Shown here piece by piece: positions 1 through 14,500 of a DNA stretch of 64,000 nucleotides; the stretch's first letter is position 1, and each line of letters begins with the position of its first letter. Position numbers and translations under genes: made by a program. This DNA comes from Crambe crambe (taxonomy: Eukaryota > Porifera > Demospongiae > Poecilosclerida > Crambeidae). The stretch lies in assembly GCA_963924555.1 (NCBI GenBank), contig OZ004597.1:5164404-5228403 (forward strand). The letters are read 5' to 3'. Below the pieces are notes generated by a model. It was not told the DNA's origin and did no database searches. It saw only the letters and a list, made by a program, of their open reading frames with translations.

Positions 1-63
1 GTGCTTGTGACTTACCGAGGAAAGGTTCCAGTGGATTATGAATGCCACCAGAAAATTGGAAAG
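1..63 (+). CDS. PARP2: PARP2-like exon 1 (5' partial)
   Basis: Twenty-one codons, open from base 1, end at AAG before the donor gtaaaat. The residues GKVPVDYECHQKIGK match the stretch just before the PARP2 WGR domain (GKAPVDPEC-like). It ends in phase 0. The true start of this exon lies left of the window. Confidence 0.85.
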
Positions 64-1007
64 GTAAAATAGAGTTGCAAGAGATTGCCCCTAGCTATCA
101 TGTACAACAGGTCCATGTGGTGGGATGCCAAACTTGTAATAGTATATCTTGTAGGCCTGTGTGCTGCATGAGGATGGGGAGCACTGGGATGCCAACTTGT
201 AATCTTGTAGTATATCTTTGTGATCTTGTAGGCCCATGTGCTGCATGAGGATGGGGAGCACTGGGATGCCACACTGAACCAGACTAACCTGAAGAACAAT
301 AATAACAAGTTCTACATTCTCCAACTTCTTCAGGACAACAGCAGCAAGCGCTACTCAGTCTGGTTCCGCTGGGGCAGAGGTAATGCTAGTGAACACATTA
401 TGTCACTGGTGGGACTATGTTACATGTCATATGGTTTTTTTGCCCATTAAAAGGAACACGTTAATGGACTTATGAAGTCACCCATGATAATTTTTTCATG
501 GAGAAACACTGCAATGAAAACCACATGCAATTTTTTCTCAATGGTGGCCACGAAAAGAACATGAAAATAACATGAAAAATATTTTTTCATTGGTAATTCA
601 TTGCCTTTTCATTTCTTTTTCGCATACACTCGTGCTATGAAATGTTAACATTTCATGGGGTACAACACTAAAAAACCCATTGAGTTTTCATGGGTTCCAA
701 ACTAGTAGTGAGTATAAATACATACATCCCCACTCATCAGGGGGTAAGGCCTTAGTGTCAAAATTATTCTGGACTTGTACAGTATGTATTTAAGTAAATA
801 TCCAGTCCACCAGTCCACCAAGCTGAAAATGTAATTGGGATTTCTAGGTTGCAAATCAAACTGCCTATGACTCTGGGTGCCCACACCATTTGCTGAGATA
901 GTCCTCCTGTGAGTTCAGGTTGCCAGCACTGGCTCCTAGTGCCTGGTTTGACCAAGTGTGTGTGACCGGCTATATGATTTGATTTTGATTTTTGTGTGCA
1001 TGCGTGC

Positions 1008-1038
<31 letters not shown>

Positions 1039-2556
1039 TGTATGTATGTATGTATGTATGTATGTATGTATGTATGTATGTATGTATGTATGTATGTATG
1101 TATGTATGTATGCAATGGAGGTTTCTCCTCTAAAGGAGTGAAGCACCTTTAGTGAAGCATCCACTGATGGTGATCAAACAAACCCTCACATTCTTTGAAC
1201 CACCGCCATGCTTCCTATGAAGCTCTGTCATTCATGCTTCTCCTTAATGCTTGATTTATTTCAAATACATGCACGCACACGCACACACACACACACACGC
1301 GCGCACGCACGCACACGCACACACACACACACACACGTTTGCAGTGGGTAAGGCCGGCCAGCACTCACTCATTGAATGTGGAGGAGACTTGGATGAAGCT
1401 AAATCTCTCTTCACAAAGAAGTATGGATGTGTAAGACTATTGTGTGCTTATGCTCATTACTCTCCCTCCCTCCTCCCCTCACCACTCCCTCCCTCCCTCC
1501 CTCCCTCCTCTCCCTTCCCTCCCTTCTCCCCTCACCACTCCTGTACCACTCTCCCCCCTCACCACTCCCCTGATGACTTGACCCTGTCTCTGTTCTGTGT
1601 GTAGATTTCGAGACAAGACTTGTAATGATTGGACAGACAGAGGCTCCTTTATCAAGCATGCAGGAAAGTATGACCTCCTCTCAATGGATTATGAGGCCAA
1701 GGTTCGTGCAAATACCTCCATACAGGAGTGATCACCAACAGTATCAACAGATACTTAAAAGTGTCCTGATCGAAGAGATGTTAGTGATCAACTCATCTGT
1801 AGTTCATAGCAGTGCAAAAGCACAGAAGTACATGTATTGAGGGATATGTGCATTCCTGTACCATTATCATGGCTACTGTATGGCATGTGCAATGGCATGT
1901 GCAAGCAGTGGTGCATGGTATGTTCCTGTACCATGGATGAACATGTGCATGCAGTGGTGCATGGTATGTTCCTGTATCATGTCATGGATGAACATGTACA
2001 TGCAGTGGTGCATGGTATGTTCCTGTACCATGGATGAATACATGCAGTGGATGCATGGTAGTGGCACCTTTAACTTAAAAAGAAAAGATAATCACTGTAA
2101 TTAGAGCTGGTTTTGCCTGGGCCATGACAAGTGAGTGTCATAGTGCTGTACTGAACTGTACTCACTGCCTGATGGTGGACAGAGTGCGTATGGACTGAAC
2201 ACATGTTCACCATGTGTATAGCACATGTATGGCATGTGTGACTTGGCTCTATGTACATAAGTACTTCTGTATGTACGTATGTTTCTGCTTAGACTGTGTG
2301 TAGTCGTGTGTGGAGGTAACCTGGTAAGGTAATGGGATTGTGTTGACTTGCTTGAGCGTGTCGAAACCGTGGCAACACTACCAGTAGACCGTACATCATT
2401 TCGACTAGATGTAAATTTCTTCAGATGTTCTCATTAGGAACCTGAATTAATTTTGTGGTATGTCTAGTCAAAATGACCTAACACTGAAGAAGTGTGCATT
2501 CTAGTCACAACAACAACAACAACAGCAGCAGCAGCAGCAGCAGCAGCAATAACAAT

Positions 2557-2587
<31 letters not shown>

Positions 2588-5500
2588 TTGGTTATTGGGA
2601 GTATGAGCCATAAAGAAGTGTTTATTATTATGAGCTTTGTATGTTAATGTACTGCTGTCCATCTTTATGTGGAAAGGCCCAAGCTCTTGTATGTATACCT
2701 TACCTGCTCTGTCCCTTCTTCTTGGTCTTGCTGTCTTCTCTGAGTCCCTGGGTCTCAGTGGTCACTCTACTCTTATTGTAGTCCTCCAATTCAGCATCCT
2801 GGTTCCTCCTTTAGTTCTAGTTTTTGGGAAGTAAACAGGAAACAATGATGGAAGTAAGAAGTGATATGGGAAATGTGTGGTAGTTGAATATGGGAGTATC
2901 TTATGCAAACATTTCATCACATCTTGTTGCACTTTATGTTAGTATCCTATAATTGTACAATGTTATACAATCACTCTATACTAGGATCAGATCCCAATTA
3001 TATAGTGTACAATGTTACACTCTATACTGGTATCCCATTATACAATGTTACACTCTATACTAGTATCCCATTATACAATGTTACACTCTATACTAGTATC
3101 CCATTATACAATGTTACACTCTATACTAGTATCCCATTATACAATGTTACACTCTATACTGGTATCCCATTATACAATGTTACACTATACTAGTATCCCA
3201 TTATACAATGTTACACTCTATACTAGGGTATGTTCGTGTAACATATTCAATCTGCGAGCGAGCGAAGCAGTTGGTGAAAGTCATTTGTACTTTGACTAAG
3301 CCTAAGATATTGCAGTGGTTGTGGCAGCTCCATACACAGGAGGCTGTATAATGCTTACCACAAGCACTTAGAAAGCCATGGCCTACAATCCACTTAGCGC
3401 CTCTGTGACAAAATGCTGTAGAAAGCATGCAATAAGCTCTAGCTACACTTGTTCTAAGTGCTATGGGCACGTTTTATTTGTGGGGTCAAAGGTCAAACGA
3501 ATGTGTGCATGCCTACTATTAACTATGCCCGCTAGCCATGACGTAAGTATACATATATATATCTCGAGCTCCCGTTTACATGACCAGAGAGAGGCTCGCT
3601 TCGCTCGCCAACTAGTATCCCATTATACAATGTTACAATATTACATTTATGCGTATACAATCTTACACTCCATGCTAATATCCCATTATGCTAGTATCAC
3701 TATTACACTCTTGCTAGTATATTCTCTACTAGCATCTATAGTGATATTCATAGAAGGAGACTGACAGAATATCCTGTAGGAAAAATGAGGGGCTTGCCCT
3801 GTCACTCAGAGTGGTTTCCCTGTAAATGGCTTGCTTAGTCAGCAGGAAATGTTAAATGGTTGATTGGATTTGTCCTGTCTGGCTTCAGTTCTCTTTGGTG
3901 TCAAGTGCTGGAGCTCCTTGCCTATTGTAGGCTAACCATTTTTTGGTTAGTTCTGTTTGGTATCAGGTGGTGAGAGTAACCTTGCTCCATTGTAGGCTAA
4001 CCATTTTTGGCTCCAGATTTCTTATAACTCACGGATAAGTTTCATGTCCTTTGTAGTGGTGTTTTGCCTTGAACCTTAGCCTGGAGCTTAGCCTTGCACT
4101 CACTCACTGTATAACTAACTGTATTTCCTGGCAACTTTGTGTATAATAATTATGTTGTATACTCAACATCATACTGCAGATAGAGCAGGAATGAGTGCAT
4201 ATGTGAGAAATATCCCTCCCTTCATCACCTTTAATTTGTGTGTGTAGGAGGAGACAGATGTAGGGACAGCTGAAGAAGTGGATGGAGGAACAGCTGACAA
4301 ACCTGAACCTTCTAAACCTGTTCAGTCCAAGCTCGACATGAGAGTACAGGTATTATGTAGAAAGGGGGAAGGGGACATGAGAGTGCAGGTACATGTATCA
4401 GGACAGGTGGAGAGGTGAGGGGAAGGGAAGGGGACATGAGAGTGCAGGTACATGTATCAGGACAGGTGGAGAAGTGAGGGGAAGGGAAGGGGACATGAGA
4501 GTGCAGGTACATGTATCAGGACAGGTGGAGAAGTGAGGGGAAGGGAAGGGGACATGAGAGTGCAGGTACATGTATCAGGACAGGTGGAGAAGTGAGGGGA
4601 AGGGAAGGGGACATGAGAGTGCAGGTACATGTATCAGGACAGGTGGAGAGGTGAGGGGAAGGGAAGGGGACATGAGAGTGCAGGTACATGTATCAGGACA
4701 GGTGGAGAGGTGAGGGGGAGGGAAGGGGACATGAGAGTGCAGGTACATGTATCAGGACAGGTGGAGAGGTGAGGAGGGAAGGGGACATGAGAGTGCAGGT
4801 ACATGTATCAGGACAGGTGGAGAAGTGAGGGGAAGGGAAGGGGACATGAGAGTGCAGGTACATGTATCAGGACAGGTGGAGAAGTGAGGGGAAGGGAAGG
4901 GGACATGAGAGTGCAGGTACATGTATCAGGACAGGTGGAGAGGTGAGGGGAAGGGAAGGGGACATGAGAGTGCAGGTACATGTATCAGGACAGGTGGAGA
5001 GGTGAGGGGGAGGGAAGGGGACATGAGAGTGCAGGTACATGTATCAAGACAGGGTGAGAGGTGAGGAGAAGGGAAGGGAACATGAGAGTGCAGGTACATG
5101 TACCAAGACAGGTGGAGAGGTGAGGGGGGAAGGGGACATGAGAGTGCAGGTACATGTATCAGGACAGGTGGAGAGGTGAGGGGGAGGGAAGGGGACATGA
5201 GAGTACAGGTACATGTATCAGGACAGGTGGAGAGGTGAGGGGGAGGGAAGGGAACATGAGAGTGCAGGTACATGTACCAAGACAGGTGGAGAGGTGAGGG
5301 GGAGGGAAGGGGACATGAGAGTGCAGGTACATGTATCAGGACAGGTGGAGAGGTAAGGGAAGGGAACACGAGAGTGCAGGTACATGTATCAGGACAAGTG
5401 GAGAGGTGAGGGGGAGGGAAGGGAACATGAAAGTGCAGGTACATGTACCAAGACAGGTGGAGAGGGAAGGGAACATGAGAGTGCAGGTACATGTGAATAG

Positions 5501-8500
5501 AGAAGACAAGGGGAAAGGCCTGTGGGATGGGATTGGTTACTTTACATTAGTTGAGACCCTTTATCTTTCACTAGTTGTCCTTCAATTCACTAGCCGGGAC
5601 CCCTCTACCCTTCACTAAGCTGGAACCCCTCTACCCTTTATCCTTCACTAAGCTGGGACCCCTCTACCCTTTATCCTTCACTAAGCTGGGACCCCTCTAC
5701 CCTTTATCCTTCACTTGCTGTTGTCACTAGCCCCTGCAGCCATCCATGTGCCGCACAAACTGAATCACTTTAGCTTCAAATTGCCTTAAATAGAAACCTT
5801 GAAGAAAACAGGTCTTTTCCCTCCAGCTGGAAAGTTCTACAAGTGATAACTCTGGAATTGGGAAAATGTAGAGTGACTGACCATCACTCCAGTGAGGTGC
5901 CAAGCACCGAGTCTATTTCCTGTCAGCATTATATATGTATGTAAATATTGTGGCCTTTTTTGAATAAAAAAATTATATCATTATTTTGATGGCAGTCCTA
6001 GTTACTAAGTGATGTCAGTCCTAGTTACTGTTGTGGTGGTAGCATTCCTTTGGTCAGGAAGTTTAGGTGCCAGTAAGTCTGCATAACTCTAGTGGTAGCA
6101 AGCTATAAATTTCCATATTTTCAATAGTAAGATAGTATTAATAGTAGGAAATATTTGCGTAGTGCAAATGATAGTCATCTCCTAAATATATATTTCATAG
6201 TGTTTGAATATTATTGCAATGGATTGGATTGGAAGTTAGTGTATTGTGCAGTGTGAGCTGTAGGCTAAATAGAGCAGGACTTCTCTCCTCTTATTGTGTA
6301 GCACTTATTGTTGCCACTGGTGGTGGTGTCCTAAAATTAATATATCTGATGATCTCTATACCTATATGAGTATTTCTATCCTCTTATTGTGTAGCACTTG
6401 CATTGTTGCCACTGGTGGTATCCTAGAATTAATATGTCTGATGCAACTTATACGAGTAATTCTCTCCTCTTATTGTGTAGCACAGTGCCACTTATTGTGG
6501 TTGTTCTAAAATTTATGTATCTGATCTCTATAGCACCTTATACAAGTAATCACTTGTTGCCACTGGTTGTCCTAAAATTAATATATCTGATGATTTCTGC
6601 CAATATAATATTATGTGATGATCTTTATAGTAATTGTAGGAGCTCCCTGTACTCAGTCACCTACATAATCAGTTCTATCGTGTTAGGTCATTGTCAGAAG
6701 GGGTGAATTAAACCTGCTCACACCTGCTAGAGTTTGTGGTATCAAAAAGCGAGATGGTAGTGAATATTGAGGATAGTATTTTCATTATTACATAACAGTG
6801 AAAAAAATAAGTGAATATTAGTTCAGTACACTGCAAATCAGAAGGAAAAGATGAAACATAAAGTGTGATGTTCTCTATAGCAACTACTTAGGAACTCCCC
6901 GTATGAATTTATCATTAATTTTGTATGATAATAATACTGTCCCATGTAGAAAATGAACCCTTTTTAATCAGAAGCCTAATTCAATTCCTTGAACATTCTT
7001 CGATAGAAGTGTCCCAAACTCTTATCACATGTTCCATAATGGTTGCAAGGACCCTGTCCACAGGGGCAGTCTTGCAAAATAAGAGTTTCAGTTTGATGGG
7101 ACATTTTGCCCGACCAAATCCAACTTTGATCAGACATTATAGCAATTTTGCTGGTCATTTATCTTCTTGGAGTATATCTATGAATGTGACTTGTTCTGAC
7201 AAAATGTCTGACTATTGGAAAATGTGGAAAATGGCCAGTGGCCAGCAGTAATGTCTGGGAGGGGTGGTAGTAATATCAGAGGGGTAGTATGGGTGGTAGG
7301 TCAAGAAAGTATCAGAAACTAATGGTAACCTCATAATTTTATGTGATTGTAATGTGTGGTGTATCTGTAGAGATAGTCCCTTGTTATTGTAAGGTGACCA
7401 TCTTACCTAGGACAATAGCAGCAGGGATTTTACTGCAAGACTTTGTAATAGAGGGATCTACCCTTAGCTAATAGTGACCACCCACCTTTAGGGATATACC
7501 CCCCTCCCCTCTAGGGAGATAATTAATCACCCAGCTGTCCCTAAATATTATATTAGTGAAAGAATAGGGGTGGTTTCACACATCAAAGGGTATTTGTGGT
7601 AATCAGTATGGGTCCTTATGCTGGGGAGAACACTGGCTGTGGGGGTGATCATGTGACAAGAGTTAGATCCCTGGTGGGTAGTCACCAATAAAAGAGTTAG
7701 GTGGTCACTAATCACTACTAAAACAGCCAGGTGGTCACTAATAAAACAGCCAAGTGATGTAGTCATTAATAGAACACTAATAAGATCAAAACTACATTGC
7801 TTGGATATGTACAGGCCCTGCTGGAGCTGATCTGTGATGTGCAAGCTATGGAAGACACTGTGCTAGAGATGAAGTATGATGCCAAGAAGGCTCCACTAGG
7901 TCAGTGTAAATGATGCATTTTTATAACCCTTTACCGAATTGTATCGACCCTTTACCAATTTATGCAGACCCGTACCCGGTACCCTTGTGCCTTTTCCGAT
8001 TTAGAGCAACCCTTTACCAATTTCGATAGACCCTTTACCATTTGACCCTTTACCAGAGTCAACTTTTGCCTCTGACACGACCATGTACCTAAGTCCACAG
8101 CAATTAGCTGTGTAATATGATGGAGGTATGGACCAGAAGCTCTGCCCTGTAGTCCAAGTGCTAATTGGTTGGTGCTAACAGGTGGGAATAGAAGCCCAAG
8201 GTAGGCACCGCGTTAATCATAAGCACTACCCCATCCACCCCGGCTGCCTGCAGTGCCTCTTTGATGGCTGCTACACATCGTTCCCAAATTAACAGCCGGC
8301 CATCTAAACAGTGCCCCTCCTTCTCTGCCCCTCACTATCATGTAATTCAGTATTACCACCACTGGACAAAGGTCAGTACCTGTTTTTCCCAAGAAAAGGT
8401 CCACTCCTTTCCGAAATGGGTCCATCTTGGATTGTTTGATGGTAACTCTCAGGACTGAAGGGGCTGTCTGGTTGTCCACTGCTATGTCCTCCCTGTCCAA

Positions 8501-11500
8501 GTGGACTGATTAGTTGTACGACGTATTGTTGGGATTGTCATCTCCCTGGGTCTCAGAAAGCCAAAGAATACCAGGTAACATGCTGCCCACAGCATAATTA
8601 AGTCCCGACTCGGCCCTTGGCCATCCCAAACTGCTTTAATCTTTCTCAGGATGCTCGGTGAAATTGGCAGCCTGACCCTGTTCACCCCACTACCCTCAGA
8701 CTCGTACCTCTTCATTCCTTGCAGCACGTACTGAAGCCTATCAAGTGATGGTCCTCCTCCCCTTCTGAAATGTGCAGGAACCTCACTCCAGAAAGGTTGC
8801 ACTTTACTGAGGAGAGCTTCAGTTTCTCTCTCATAGATGGGTCATGAACCGACACAACACAGTTGGCACTGCCCTGAAGTTTCCCCTCCCTGCCGAGTGT
8901 CAAATATCTTTTTAGTCTGCTTTCATACAACTGCTGGGTGGATTCTGCCAAGCCCTTCGAGAACAGTTTGACAACAAGTTTGTCCAGGTCTGCGATGTCC
9001 AGTTGAATTGCTGATGAACCAGTGCCTGCAGCAGTTTCGCTGGGACCCTTTCTGGTTTTGGTGAGGTAGATGGGACAGTGACCACTCACTACCCCACAAT
9101 GCTATTCCAATCACAATAGGGATAACTCCTTCACTGTAATATGGATCTCCCCCCCCCCCCCCCCCCCCCAATCGCACCTGGAACCACCTCCCTGATGAAG
9201 AAAGACCTCCACATCCCCATGATCCTGATGCATCTGTTGTTAGGGTAGCCGAGAAGTGTCTCTCCAATCCTTCCTGCATCGTGTTCATACCATTCCAGGA
9301 TGGCAGAAAGGTGGCCCACCATGCTAGGTCTGACCGGAAGCCGCCATCTGGTACTCCAAATAATTATGAGGAAGTCGTCAAGGTAGTGGATGAGGTTGTT
9401 ATCAAGGTAGTGGATGGGGTTACCCCATTCGCTGAAAATATCCACTGGAGTGCATCTGCCACCGCATTAAAAATCTTAGGGGCTGACCTCAGGCCCAATG
9501 GTAGTGCCGTATCAATGTACAGGCCTCCCTTCCACATCATGCCCAGTAGTGGTCTATCAGTAGGGTGAACTGGCACAATCTCCACATACACTTTTGCCTT
9601 TCTAGTGCCTAGGCCCATCGAGCAGACCACCTGTACGGCTTTGTCCACTGATGTACAACTAAGTGAGCACAGCTGCTCCAGTTCTTTGCCATCATTCACA
9701 CTCACTCCTTTCGGATGAGAGAGGTCTACGATAAGTCTCCATTTCCCTGGCTGATGGGAATCACCTCCAAAACGGCTTATTTGGGCTGCTGGTAGTGAGC
9801 CAGATTCAAGCAGGCTGATAACCCTCTCCAACTCCACCTCCTTAGCCAGGTACCTGTCTATCACTGATGCTCTAACTATTGGGAAAAATCTGATTTTGGT
9901 GATGCGGCTCTGACTAGTCTAAGCCTGAGATTTACTGTTCCCCTACAGAAAGTTGGGGTTGAACTTAGCCTACTGAAGGAGGAATGGAAGGATATGTTGG
10001 ATTATGCCAAAAGGTATTTGAGTTTAGTTTGGGAATCTAACCAGGTTATTTGGTGGAAACTATTCAACATTTCTTGTTCCAGCAAGTGGACAAATATATT
10101 CTTACTGGTTGAGCTCTCTATTAGAATACTTCCATTGAGCACTTTTTTTGCATTTTCTACGTGGATATAAGATTCCCATTTCACATCTGTAATCTTCTTA
10201 CTGCCATCTTTGAGAACAATATGTTCAGGTATATTTTCATTCCTAAATTCCAGTTCTAATTCCAGTTTTTGGCGTTTCTCTGGAGATTCGCCAACATATT
10301 CCTCTCTTACATCTCCTTCCAGTGGCCTAATTGCCATCAAAGGCAAACGAGGCTGGTTTGTTATTGGGTCCACCGTCTGCATTCCATCAAAGAAATTATG
10401 GAAGGTTGCACTTCCTGTAAGGAGGTTGTTGGGATCGTCTTTAATTTTATCAAATCTGGCTTTGTTTTTTATGCGACATTTGTACGGTTTTAAAAAAGTA
10501 AATGTGGATTTTCTTTCAACTGATTGAAGTAGGGTTAATGGGTCACTTACACTTATTGTTGTACTTGTGTCTAAAGATGTGTGGCTAGCTGGAAAATCTT
10601 TCATACTCTGAAGTGGTGACTCAGTGTCACTAGGATAATAATCACTCCATAATACCCGTGGAAGTTCATCAACCTCAAGAGTAATAACGTCTATCTTCTT
10701 TTCAATCTTCACAACACCAGGCTTGACAACCAAAGGGTTATTTGAGTGCCACATTTCAAGATAACTCTGATCTACACACAGTTTGACCCTTTACCCAATC
10801 GGCCAACATATTTATTTTCATTAATAATAAGCGGTCCTCTGACCCAACTTACCACAACTTACCGTACCTGACCTGACTGCATAACTAAGTCCATAGCAAC
10901 TAGCTGGCGGAGGTGTGGACCGGAAGCTCCGCCCCTGTAGCCCAAGTGTTAATTGGTGCTAACAGGGGGATATAGGAGCTTAGGGTTGTGAAACCCAAGC
11001 CCGGCCCAACGATGAAATGCCATGAAAGGGGAAAGAACTGAAAATATCTGCACTCAACGAAGATTCCTTTTGCTGGCTGTAGCTTGTAGTTGTTGGAGCA
11101 CGAGGCAGCTACTGACTGGCCCTACGCATGCGCCCCGTGATCACCCTTTGTCATGCGGTCCTCATTATTAACTCGGTTTAACTGTATTATATATCCTGGC
11201 GCTTACCAAATATTTTCAAGCGTAACCAACATACAGCATGCAGCGCATGTTACTTGTGCTTATTATACATTATTTGTTACAAGTTATAGGGTATAGTGTG
11301 TGTAAGTATCTTTGGTCTTGTTGTGCTGATAGAGGTGCAGGGACTGGCACATTATGCTTTTTGCTTCCCTACTAGGGCAATGTGCAACATTAATTTTGAC
11401 AGCAAGCGAGCAAGCAAGTTAGTGCTACAACTCTTTAGAAGATTTTGCTGTTGAGTTTATATGTAACAAAGTACTTAAATTAGAGCCTCTACAACGACTA

Positions 11501-14500
11501 CTATAGCAATGTGCAGCATTTGACAGTGCTTGATATTGCTGACAGAGACAAGAGTCAGTTCCAACTGGAAGCTCCATACATAGAAAGCTGTAAATACTTA
11601 CCACAAGCACTTAGATAAGCCAAGTGCCTACAATCTATTTAGATAAGCATGGCACCTCTATGACAAAAGGCTGTAGAAAACAATCTATAGCTTGATTACA
11701 ATTGGAACATGCGCATTATGCACGGTGCACAGCGCTACTATTTCGGGACACATACATATAATACTTACCGTATGCCTGGGGCATTTTGGAGTGTAGACAT
11801 AAGCCCCGTTTACACGGGGGCTCTAACCCGGATTCGACCCGGATTTGCTTCGCGTGTGAATGGTGCCAACCCGGATTCCAATCTGGGTAGCCCAACCCAC
11901 ATCAATTAGGTTGATTGGAATCCGGATTGAATCTCAACCCGGGTTGGGCGCGCGTGTGAACACGGCTATAGATATGTATATTTAAAATTTCAATGAGTCA
12001 TGACCTGAGAGTCAGCTCGCTCGCTGCAATTATTCTATTCTTTAATTTCAGCTGTATAAAGTCATTATTCTTTTTTTTGCTGACCTATTATTCTTTAATT
12101 ATGCTTGTATAGCTGATGTCATATGTATTGAAAGACTACATAAATAGCTATTTTCAATCTCACTAGCAGACAAGTTTGGTCAATCTAGGCTAGCTAGTGT
12201 AGGCACACATGATAAATACATTCAAGATCGACCATGAAGTTCACTTTTGATAGCCTATTATGCCAACATTATGCTTCCTGCTTGAATCAATAGTGTAACG
12301 ACACTATAAGCAAGGCCATGTTCAGTGGTTGAATCAATAGTGGAATTTTTGTTTTACTTCCACCCCCCCTGGGCACCTCGACCTCCGCGAGCACCTCAAC
12401 CTCTCCAGGTACCTCGGGCACTTTGACCTCCCCAAGCACCCCAACTTCCCCGGGCACCTCGACCTCCACGATCATGTCCGGAACTCAAATCTAGACTTTT
12501 TGACTCCCTAAACATGAGTTGTCAGATGTCAGGTAAATATGTTTGGGAGGTGGGACTTGTACTGCTGTTCTTGACCTCTCCTGATTCAACATCACCAACA
12601 GAGGGACTACCAGAAAATTCCGTTGATGCATAAACTGATTCATCAATGATTCATCAGTCTCACTACCTTGCCACAGACTGCTTCCTGTAGACACATCAGT
12701 ACATAACTTTTACACCTGTTCGAGCACGCTCAGTACAATGTGAGGCAGGAAATTTGAACACTCGTACTACCTTGTAGAAAAGACAGCTGTCAATTAATTT
12801 TAAATACTTAAATGATACAAAATCTATACATTGTTGATTTTTATAAATAATATTCTCAAACTGGTACACCATATTAACTACAACTCAATCACTGTATCAG
12901 TACAGGGTTCTTTCTATTTTTTGTCCCTTGGGATCACTCTTTCTCTTTGTCCCTTGGGATCATTCTCTCTCTGTCCCTTGGGATCTCTCTCTCCTTGGTG
13001 ACTCCTGCATGCCAATCTTTTGTGGTCCCCGTGGCACACATGGTTGAAGTGACAGTAAGGGGCCCATTTTCCCACTCTCTTCCTATCCTGGCTCCTCCCC
13101 TGCATCTCGTCTCTCAAAGGAGGTAACGCTGCCTCCTTGAACTGTATCACTGGGACTGCCCTCCCTGGGTGCAGGGGACTCTCCTCCTGGAGAGCATGCA
13201 ACTCTGTCAGAACTGCCCCTTTGTTCCATAGGCTAAGAAAGTGGTGGAATAGAGGCCGTGGTTGATCTTTGAAAAATCCGCTGTAGCCATATCGGAACGG
13301 AAGGCTGAGTTGTACATCAGCCAGCCATGTCCCCCACACTGCCTATGCTCTGAGATTATCATGGCCTGATAGGCCCAGATATCCTTCACCTTTGCTGGGT
13401 ACTTCCTTCCCAGCACTGCCGCATACATGCTGAAACATTGCAGCCAGCTAAGCAGGTCGGGTTCCCTCCAGCTCGCTCAATATCTGGGACAGATGACCCC
13501 GGTCAGACTCTCCCCACCTCCTCCTCTCCACCTTCATATTGTCCTGCAACAACTCGGCCATGTCCACAAACTCCCCCTTTTGTACCTTCTTTACGAGCTT
13601 GCTGGCTTCAACTCACTCAGGATGAAGGGGGCTGCTTCTATAGCCCGGGGGGGGGGGGGGGGGGGGGGGGGGGCTCCTTCTCTTGGAGTCTCTTTGCCCC
13701 CATCCTCCCCCTCCCCAAATGTTGCTGTCTCACTGCCTTGTCATCCACGTCCTTAGACCTCAAACTCGACAAGGTGTTACAGTAACTGGTACTTTTGTGG
13801 TCGGCCAGACGTTTCTAAGAAATCTCTCTTGATTGAGGACTGTATTAATGTGCTCCATGCTCTCTGCCTTATTCAGCTCTATTTAAAGGGGGAAAGGAGG
13901 AATGTAAATCCATAAGGATTGATTGGCTTAACAAACCTTTTCTATCAGATCTACTGTTTGTGTACTTAGTGGGATATCTTCCACTCTTGGCAAGTGGTCA
14001 AGTGATGTTTGGATCACAGCATCTAGTGTTAGAGTCCTGGATGATATTTGGTCCACCAGTTAGCATGGAGTGTCCAAGAGCCATCCCTGCTATCTCTAGC
14101 TCAACCTCTATACCCCAGTGACTCGTCTTCCAGTCTTCCCTTCAAAGTACCTGCAAAGGAGAAATGAATTTTAGAGCAATTAATAGTCCTTCCTTTTTTA
14201 CCTCACTCAGAAACTTTCCAAAAAATTCACTCCTTAAGGCCCCAACATCCACCCCTTCTCCACCAAATTCAATGATAAGGTTCTTCCTCAAGACAGAGGT
14301 TGTTTGGAGAGCCTTTTTGGCCACTGTTCCAAACACAACTCCTGCTAGTATGAATGTGGTAGTCTTCATGCAGTTTAATACCTGATTCAGTGCTTTCAAG
14401 AAGCTGTGATTGATGCTGCTCCCTATCAGAGAACTCAGTCTTCTCACTTTCACTTATCTATTAACATAAAATACATTATGTTAAGATACACCTAGGCTGG

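Larger units (their letters stand above)
380..1344 (+). other. PARP2 intron 2
   Basis: No coding signal seen. It holds AT-rich sequence with many short inverted catgaaaa/ttttcatg words (about 470-700), an ATGT microsatellite and a CA-rich tract. Confidence 0.7.
1702..4247 (+). other. PARP2 intron 4
   Basis: Non-coding, 2.5 kb. It contains two minisatellites, a CAA/CAG tract and one member of a dispersed repeat family. The rest (for example 2100-2500, 2590-3000 and 3740-4240) shows nothing recognisable. Confidence 0.75.
4350..7814 (+). other. PARP2 intron 5
   Basis: Non-coding, 3.5 kb. Three tandem-repeat blocks fill the left half. From about 6610 to 7814 I see only AT-rich sequence and short repeated words such as gtggtcactaataaaac near 7700; no gene is supported. 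Confidence 0.75.

Noticed and set aside
958..1164. Open frames on both strands across the ATGT run
   Set aside because: Pure translation of a microsatellite (four-residue periodic peptides).
2903..3299. 95-96-codon frames with repeated NVTLYTSIPLY or MLHSILVSHYT
   Set aside because: The 33-bp tandem unit is divisible by three and stays open in several frames; there is no start context, splice signal or family match.
4926..5492. 188-codon minus-strand frame rich in Pro, Cys and Ser
   Set aside because: Translation of the 58-bp minisatellite; not conserved coding.
4372..5495. Regularly spaced repeats that could suggest a CRISPR array
   Set aside because: Units are contiguous without unique spacers, the setting is a eukaryotic intron, and the unit derives from the adjacent exon end.
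6976..7158. 60-codon minus frame with a CPCGQGPCNHYGTC segment, checked as a further Cys-rich peptide
   Set aside because: No signal exon, no family Cys pattern, no acceptor in the right phase, and it lies outside the array.
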